Source: Candidatus Aerophobota bacterium (GTDB lineage: Bacteria > Aerophobota > Aerophobia > Aerophobales > B3-G15). Taken from it: a stretch of 8,118 nt of DNA. Location of the stretch: contig QMQA01000041.1 of assembly GCA_003648845.1 (NCBI GenBank), positions 1-8,118 of the forward strand. The letters run 5' to 3'. The notes below the pieces were generated by a model. The model made no database searches. It had not been told where the DNA came from and saw only the letters and a program-made list of their open reading frames with translations. A program made the position numbers and the translations under genes. This document shows, piece by piece, positions 6,103-8,118 of the stretch; position 1 is the first letter of the stretch, and each line of letters begins with the position of its first letter.

Positions 6103-6768
6103 ATGGAGAAAGAAGTTATATCTTTTGATTTGGATGGTACCATAGTTAAACCAGATTATAATGAACTGATCTGGTTCAAGGAAATTCCTGAGCTTTATGC
6201 TGAAAAATATGGTGTCAAGCTGAGCAAAGCAAGACAGCTCGTGGCAAAAGAGTATGAAAGGGTAGGGGAGGATGATCTTAGATGGTATATCCTTGAATAC
6301 TGGCTTAAACATTTCGGGTTTAAGATAAGAGAGAGAGAAGTTCTGGAAAAGTACGCAGATAAGGTTGAAGTGTATGAAGAGGTTATTTGTGCACTGGATG
6401 AGGCGCATAAAAGATATACCCTCGTTATTGCATCGGCAATGCCGCGTAGCTTTATTGATATTAAACTCAAAAAAGAGAATCTTTTTCGCTATTTTAAGAG
6501 GATATTTTCTGCCGTTTCTGATTTTAAAATGGTTAAAAAACAGGCTGCTTTCTACGAAAATATGTGTAAGAGATTAAAAATCCCTCCCCAGAATCTCATC
6601 CACATAGGTGATAATTATGAAGCAGATTATCTTGTTCCCCGGAGAGTGGGTATAAGAGCTTTTTATCTTGACCGGACCAACTCGTACTCACTGACCAATG
6701 TCTGTGTTGTTCGGGATCTTATGGAATTTGTGCAAAGATTGAGATCAAAAACAAACTCTCCAGCTTAA
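6103..6768 (+). CDS. HAD-superfamily hydrolase (phosphatase-like)
   Basis: A 221-residue cytoplasmic protein with all four haloacid dehalogenase motifs. Motif I is FDLDGT (8-13), where D9 is the nucleophile and D11 the acid/base in this fold. Motif II is VIAS with S111. Motif III lysines lie at 142/145/146. Motif IV is IGDNYEAD (168-175) with D170 and D175 for Mg2+. About 90 mostly helical residues between motifs I and II form a C1-type cap. The DxD arrangement indicates a phosphatase rather than a dehalogenase. The substrate is not identifiable; phosphoglycolate phosphatase-like enzymes are the nearest general class. The ATG is 2 nt after the PaaK-like stop, with only a weak AAAGG 11 nt upstream, so it is probably translated by coupling. 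It ends the operon, but no clear terminator is seen before the next promoter. Confidence 0.85.
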   Translation: MEKEVISFDLDGTIVKPDYNELIWFKEIPELYAEKYGVKLSKARQLVAKEYERVGEDDLRWYILEYWLKHFGFKIREREVLEKYADKVEVYEEVICALDEAHKRYTLVIASAMPRSFIDIKLKKENLFRYFKRIFSAVSDFKMVKKQAAFYENMCKRLKIPPQNLIHIGDNYEADYLVPRRVGIRAFYLDRTNSYSLTNVCVVRDLMEFVQRLRSKTNSPA

Positions 6769-6796
6769 CTTCCCTTTATTTGATCAGCATTATCAT

Positions 6797-6824
6797 TTGA
6801 CATCTTAACAGCTTTTTGTAGAAT
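6797..6824 (+). promoter_or_regulatory. Sigma-70-type promoter of lysS
   Basis: A perfect TTGACA (6797-6802), a 16-bp spacer and TAGAAT (6819-6824) give the same hexamers and spacing as the liv promoter. Transcription would start near 6831, leaving about 33 nt of leader. It implies that lysS is transcribed independently of the liv/PaaK/HAD operon, with some read-through possible. Confidence 0.75.
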
Positions 6825-6838
6825 AAGGGGCAAACAAT

Positions 6839-6857
6839 TTGTCTTGTTGACAAGGAG
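6839..6857 (+). promoter_or_regulatory. lysS ribosome binding site with an adjoining small stem
   Basis: AAGGAG (6852-6857) lies 6 nt before the ATG at 6864 and fixes the start over the GTG at 6861. A short inverted repeat TTGTC-TTGTT-GACAA (6839-6853) overlaps the first two bases of the Shine-Dalgarno. It is too weak to claim regulation. Confidence 0.6.
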
Positions 6858-6863
6858 AGTGTG

Positions 6864-8118
6864 ATGCCTTCACCGGAAGAGGTTCTTGTTCGAGAAAGAA
6901 AAGAAAAACTGTTCAGCTGGATTAAATCAAAAGGTAATCCTTACTGGGAAAATTTTTCACCTGAGGATCAGGTTGAAAGGGTAAGGGAGAAGTTTTCTTA
7001 TTTGAGGGAGGGCGAGAGAACCGGAGCTCAGGTGAGTTTAGCTGGAAGAGTGGTTGCTCAAAGGACTCATGGGAAAGCTACCTTTTTAGATTTGATGGAA
7101 GGAACAGGTAAAATTCAACTTTATGGTAGATTAGATAAATTGGGAGATAAATATCACCTCCTTTCTAAAATTGATATAGGAGATATTATCGGAGTAAAAG
7201 GAGAAGTTTTCAAAACGCGCACAGGCGAGTTAACACTCGAGGTAGCTGATTTTACTCTTCTGGCAAAATCTTTGCATCCTTTACCAGAGAAATGGCATGG
7301 TCTTCAGGATGTGGAGCTGCGCTATCGCAAACGGTGGTTGGATCTACTGGTAAATCCTAAAGCACGGGAAATCTTAATGACCAGATGCAGGATAATTAAG
7401 ATTATAAGAGATTTTTTAGATGAGCGAGGGTTTATTGAGGTTGAGACGCCTATAATGCAACCTGTGCCTGGTGGTGCTACCGCTCGTCCTTTTCAAACCT
7501 ATCATAATGCTTTGAGGAGGAATTTTTATCTGAGAATTGCCCCAGAGCTTTACCTTAAAAAACTGGTAGTAGGTGGCATAGAAAGGGTTTATGAGTTAAG
7601 CAGAAATTTTAGAAACGAAGGGATTGATAGATTTCACAATCCAGAATTTACCATGCTTGAAGTTTACCAGGCCTATGCGAATTATCTTGATATAATGAAA
7701 CTAACTCAAGAGATTATATGTGAGATAGCCAGAAAAGTGCGGGGGAATTTAAAAATTGAATACAATGGGGAAAAGATAGATCTCTCCACTTCCTGGAGAA
7801 AGATCACCTTTAAGGATGCGTTACACCGAATAGGAGGGATTGAAGTTAATCTGGAAGATGATACCAGGTTGCGAAAAGTTGCCAGAGAATGTGGTGTTAA
7901 TGTGGATGAGCTAACCAAATCCCAGATTCTTGAGCATCTTCTTGACAAAAAAGTGGTGCCTCACCTGATTCAACCAACAATAGTGTATGATTATCCTTAT
8001 GAAACAGCCCCTCTGGCAAAAAGAAAAAAAGACGACCCCTTCCTGGTAGAAAGATTTGAACTATTTATCGCTGGCTGGGAACTGGCCAATGCCTATTCAG
8101 AGTTAAATGATCCTGTGG
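6864..8118 (+). CDS. lysS: Lysyl-tRNA synthetase, class II (partial, 3' end beyond the window)
   Basis: Charges tRNA-Lys with lysine in the cytoplasm. The frame is open from ATG 6864 to the window edge, giving 418 residues of an expected 490-510. The anticodon-binding OB fold spans about 57-135, with the typical HGKATFLDLMEGTGKIQLY (69-87). LPEKWHGLQDVELRYRKRWLDL (140-161) leads into the catalytic core. Motif 1 lies around GFIEVETPIMQPVPGGATA (189-207), and motif 2 is the FRNEGIDRFHNPEFTMLE region (249-266). By alignment with E. coli LysS, the lysine-site residues Glu228, Glu266, Tyr268, Asn409 and Glu413 and the motif-2 Arg250/Glu252 are present with conserved spacing. Motif 3 lies beyond the edge. 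Trp405, in AGWELANAYSELND, replaces the more common Arg or Met. There is no frameshift. The gene has its own promoter and a strong Shine-Dalgarno. Confidence 0.96.
   Translation, partial: MPSPEEVLVRERKEKLFSWIKSKGNPYWENFSPEDQVERVREKFSYLREGERTGAQVSLAGRVVAQRTHGKATFLDLMEGTGKIQLYGRLDKLGDKYHLLSKIDIGDIIGVKGEVFKTRTGELTLEVADFTLLAKSLHPLPEKWHGLQDVELRYRKRWLDLLVNPKAREILMTRCRIIKIIRDFLDERGFIEVETPIMQPVPGGATARPFQTYHNALRRNFYLRIAPELYLKKLVVGGIERVYELSRNFRNEGIDRFHNPEFTMLEVYQAYANYLDIMKLTQEIICEIARKVRGNLKIEYNGEKIDLSTSWRKITFKDALHRIGGIEVNLEDDTRLRKVARECGVNVDELTKSQILEHLLDKKVVPHLIQPTIVYDYPYETAPLAKRKKDDPFLVERFELFIAGWELANAYSELNDPV

Noticed and set aside
6365..6577. Plus-strand 70-codon open frame inside the HAD gene
   Set aside because: It overlaps an intact HAD protein with all motifs in the other frame and has no ribosome binding site or recognisable content.
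6743..6785. Inverted repeat GATCAAA ... TTTGATC around the HAD stop as a terminator
   Set aside because: A 7-bp AT-rich stem with a 29-nt loop and no T run does not fit an intrinsic terminator.

Overview
The window is a compact, bacterial, plus-strand region. GC is about 40% by eye. AGA/AGG arginine and ATA isoleucine codons are frequent, and intergenic gaps are short. Together with an ATP-driven amino-acid/organic-acid uptake system and a phenylacetate-CoA-ligase-like protein, this suggests an anaerobic, possibly thermophilic, low-to-mid-GC bacterium. The sequence alone does not fix the phylum.

Layout. (1) 1-129: leader with a near-consensus promoter (TTGACA-16 bp-TAGAAT, extended -10) that overlaps a perfect CTAACA-N6-TGTTAG dyad, then a strong Shine-Dalgarno. 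(2) 130-4706: a five-gene branched-chain amino-acid-type (HAAT family) ABC importer in the order binding protein, LivH, LivM, LivG, LivF. Gaps within it are 0-19 nt, so it is very probably one transcript. (3) 4707-4801: a 95-nt spacer holding an imperfect long hairpin that looks like a dispersed repeat unit. (4) 4802-6768: a PaaK-like adenylate-forming enzyme with altered ATP-binding motifs, followed 2 nt later by a HAD-superfamily phosphatase-like protein. (5) 6769-6863: a second promoter with the same -35 and -10 hexamers and the same spacing. (6) 6864-8118: lysS, class II lysyl-tRNA synthetase, open at the right edge with 418 codons visible.

How it may work together. The binding protein would capture a branched-chain or aromatic amino acid or carboxylate outside the membrane. 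LivH/LivM would form the channel and LivG/LivF the ATPase. The PaaK-like protein is placed to bind or activate an aryl or acyl acid derived from the imported substrate; this rests on co-transcription and family knowledge, not on direct evidence. The role of the HAD protein is unknown. lysS appears to be a separate housekeeping unit.

No complete new system is evident. The most notable signals are a glycine-to-histidine change in the ABC signature of LivG, the rewritten nucleotide-binding motifs of the PaaK-like protein, and the dyad lying on the importer promoter.
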